Assembly (NCBI GenBank): GCA_963277665.1
Contig: OY728166.1
Location: 546,775,219 to 546,839,218, forward strand
From: Viscum album
Taxonomy: Eukaryota; Streptophyta; Magnoliopsida; Santalales; Viscaceae
Direction: 5' to 3'
DNA: 64,000 nucleotides
A program made the translations under genes and the position numbers. The notes beneath the pieces were generated by a model, which saw only the letters and a list, made by a program, of their open reading frames with translations, did no database searches and was not told the DNA's origin. How positions within the stretch are numbered: position 1 is the first letter of the stretch; every line of letters starts with the position of its first letter. Below are positions 61,301 to 64,000 of this stretch, piece by piece.

Positions 61301-63702
61301 ATGTTTTGGTGGATTTTATTTTATATTAATATATCCATATCAATCAATTTGACAGGAAATGATAAAAAGATAAGGAACAAGTTGAAATGGGATGATTTTT
61401 TAAAACATTTCTCTACCTCACCTCAAGAGTGACAAAACTACAATAAAAAATAATTTAAAACGGGTTTGACATAGTGATACATCCAAATTATAGTCCATTT
61501 TCAAGTATTAATCATAAAATACAATGTATTTGAAATGTGATCACATAATTGGATTCCAATCATGGGTATGTTGTCTATATATCACATGTGAACTAGAGAC
61601 CTAATGGCTCATCATGTTCTCTTTTCAAGGTCAAGGACCACTCCCTTTCAATAAAAGGGTAACCCCATATTGGTATATTTGTGAAAATATTGATGAAATA
61701 AATCTTATGATATCATATCATATATCATCATTGTCGATTAGCCATCAAATTTTTCATTTATTCAAAACTCACCCCATGTATTTTCCATAAAATTTCCATA
61801 TTTTACCATAATTTAAATTATTAAAAAATAATGAAATGACCAAATTAACATGTTATATCATATATTAAACATGGATATAATTATACTCTCATTGGATCTT
61901 GGATTTTCATTGACCCTCAAAAAATTAGAATTGTGTGTCATTTAAAACACCATAGAATAAAACATCCAACAATCAATATGTATAATATAGAATATATAAT
62001 TAATTTTAATTTCCATTAAAACCACTTAGTTTCCATATTTATTAATTTTCAATAGGTTGTTACTTTCCCTAAAACTAATATATTGAAATTGTTAAATATT
62101 AAAATATCTCTTGTTAAAGCCTATAAAATACAATAATAATCTATTGAATTATTCATCTAATTCAAATTATGCTTAAGTAGTACCTTTTTATTTGGTAAAG
62201 AATACTATACGGTTCACTATAACATTAATTTGATCTAAAAACCTACTAACTCAAACAATCTAAAACTGACTAGACTTATATCTCAGTGATGATTCCATGA
62301 TCCGACTCATTTTCATAAATTAATAATTCATTAATTTCATACAAAATAGTTTATTTCACTTGTATAATGTAGAATTTAAATCTCTTTCTGATCCACACAA
62401 CTATTCTTAAAACACCAATACTCACAACTATAGTCCAACGTGCCCAAATTACAAACATCAAGAATCCTCCCTCTACTATACAGGTCTTCATAATTTCCCA
62501 GAATCTTCGACATTTCTATAACCCATATTCCAATCCAGTTTTATTTTTAGAAAATATATCCATAAAATTTAAAAAGATGAAATACATAATTTCATCAATG
62601 ATGGATACTTGTGATCTAGTATTTCGGTCATAAAAAATTTAATTGGGCATCTTGTTATAATACAAAAAAAATCTACTTGTGTTCATTTTTTTATAGAACA
62701 TGTCCACTATGATGTTAATTATTACCTTCCTAATATGAAATCTGAACAAATATTACGTATATGGTATCCTCTACACCTTATTATCTCCATTACTCTATTT
62801 CCATGAACACCATCCTTCCAAAGGTACATCACCAGCCAAATAGAAATACTAATTAGCCATATTCATTTTGTATTTTTAGATTTATCCGAAGAGTAAAATT
62901 ATTTGTTATATAAAAATGTTATTCATTATGCCAAATTATGTTTATTTAATTAATGATTCACTATAATGATACCATGTCATTTATATTACCTCAATATATC
63001 ATTGAAATAATTTGGTAACATGTGGATTTTATGTTCATTTTCATTCAAACTCAAATAACCATGTTCAGGTTTTCATCCTTTAAAATGTTCCCAAATATTC
63101 CCAAATGAGGAACAATCAAAATTCTGAAACAACAATATCATTATCATTAGTTTGTAAAAATTCTCTAGGACCCACTTGTAATCACTTTATTACATGTCCA
63201 TCTAAGTTACATGTCTTATGTGATATATTTTTTTAAAATACATTTGTATGAAATTTCTATAAAAGTTAATGATTATATAAAAAAATTAATTAATAAAACA
63301 TGTTTCCTTTTCATGTAATGGATACCTATAACACTACGTAAAAAAGAACATAATCAATTAAAATAAATCAATATCTTCATCTAATTATCTATATAAGATA
63401 TCATTCAATACATTTCATACTTCCTTATCATTATAACATTGGAAAAAAAATAATTCAATGAAATCAGATTCTCTGTATGGGTAAGTAAAAGTGATAAAAA
63501 ATGATCATAAATTAGTATAAGATGATGATAAAGGTATAATAAATATATAAAAAATTAACCCAAAATAAATTTCTAATTCAAAGAATTAATTAATAATAAA
63601 TCATGAAATCATGAATTATTATATACAAATTAATTTCATTAGGATTATGAATGATCCAGTAATATAGAAATCGTAACACATTTTTTCAGACAATAAAACT
63701 TA
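55341..63702. other. AT-rich flank, nothing recognised
   Basis: About 8.4 kb beyond element A. I found no transposon protein patch, LTR partner, RNA gene or host gene on either strand. Open frames (57393-57686 minus, 58994-59191 plus, 59247-59492 minus, 61190-61432 plus) are under 100 codons and resemble nothing I know. Slightly more complex, less AT-rich patches lie at 57460-57620, 57840-58700 and 58860-59180. They may be decayed repeats whose partners lie outside the window. Confidence 0.55.
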
Positions 63703-63862
63703 TTTCCTTTAGTGGACCAGGATTGAATCAAATATTTCCCTTGGTGGAATAAGATTTACAAAGTAGTTTCTATTAGGGGATCTGGAATCTGTCACCTTTT
63801 ATACTTCATGGATCAAGATTCACTCACTTGTTTTCACTGGTGGACTAAATCATCAATACTAG
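63703..63862. repeat. 32-bp tandem repeat, five units
   Basis: Five contiguous units of exactly 32 bases start at 63703, 63735, 63767, 63799 and 63831. Each begins with a T-rich 'tttcc/tttc' start and has a 'tggtgga' or 'atggatc' block at positions 9-16. The sixth unit begins 'tttcc' at 63863 and then fades. The units differ from each other by roughly a third of their bases, so the array is old, yet the period has not slipped. Confidence 0.8.
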
Positions 63863-64000
63863 TTTCCAATTATCTCATAACATAAAATCCAATAAAAATT
63901 TCATTTTAGTGTGATATTGGACCCCACCATTGTAATAATAATAATACATAATTATATATTCCATTATATCATGACACCATTAATAGTTAAAAACCCACTT

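Noticed and set aside
61630..61665. 'ctttcaataaaagggtaacccc' as another family promoter
   Set aside because: It resembles the C TATA zone, but neither the upstream sequence nor the downstream modules match any LTR copy.

Overview
The window reads as intergenic DNA of a large-genome flowering plant. It is AT-rich, has no intact gene longer than about 160 codons, and is built almost entirely of decayed plant LTR retrotransposons. The diagnostic features are iMet-type primer-binding sites, Ty3/gypsy and Sirevirus-type Ty1/copia polyprotein remnants, an envelope-like ORF and a ladder of polypurine tracts. Slow-turnover giant genomes, such as some monocots, often look like this, but I cannot name the species. 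No rRNA, tRNA, CRISPR array or host gene was recognised.

All five elements lie on the + strand and are nested. Element A is the oldest and outermost: its 5' LTR enters the window already in progress at base 1 and its 3' LTR ends near 55.3 kb. A Ty3/gypsy element (G1, about 411-11440) sits in A's 5' LTR. Element B (about 13214-48545) sits further along the same LTR. A Sirevirus-like copia element (S, 21108-45419) sits in B's 3' LTR. Element C (28341-40104) sits in S, between its pol and its env-like region. The longest chain is therefore A > B > S > C, four levels deep, with G1 as a side insertion. A's 5' LTR resumes after B (about 48.55-48.93 kb), followed by A's internal region (to 51146) and its 3' LTR (51147 to about 55340).

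A, B and C look like three ages of one family. Each has giant LTRs (about 4.2-4.8 kb), a short internal domain (about 1.7-2.2 kb) and no recognisable pol; A and C keep zinc-knuckle gag remnants and a chromovirus-like polypurine box next to the 3' LTR. They look like gag-only, non-autonomous derivatives of a Tekay/Del-like gypsy lineage. All carry, downstream of the LTR promoter, three or four short modules spaced about 190-210 bp apart. In C, the youngest, these modules contain GTACGTAC and CACGNCGTG-type palindromes.

G1 (gag-PR-RT-RNaseH-IN order) and S (gag-PR-IN-RT-RNaseH order, then env-like) were autonomous types but are now full of stops and frameshifts. The last 8.6 kb (55.4-64 kb) is AT-rich DNA with no recognised gene; its one clear structure is a 5 x 32-bp tandem repeat at 63703-63862. 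Element boundaries were found by eye from LTR pairing; those given as 'about' may be off by tens of bases.
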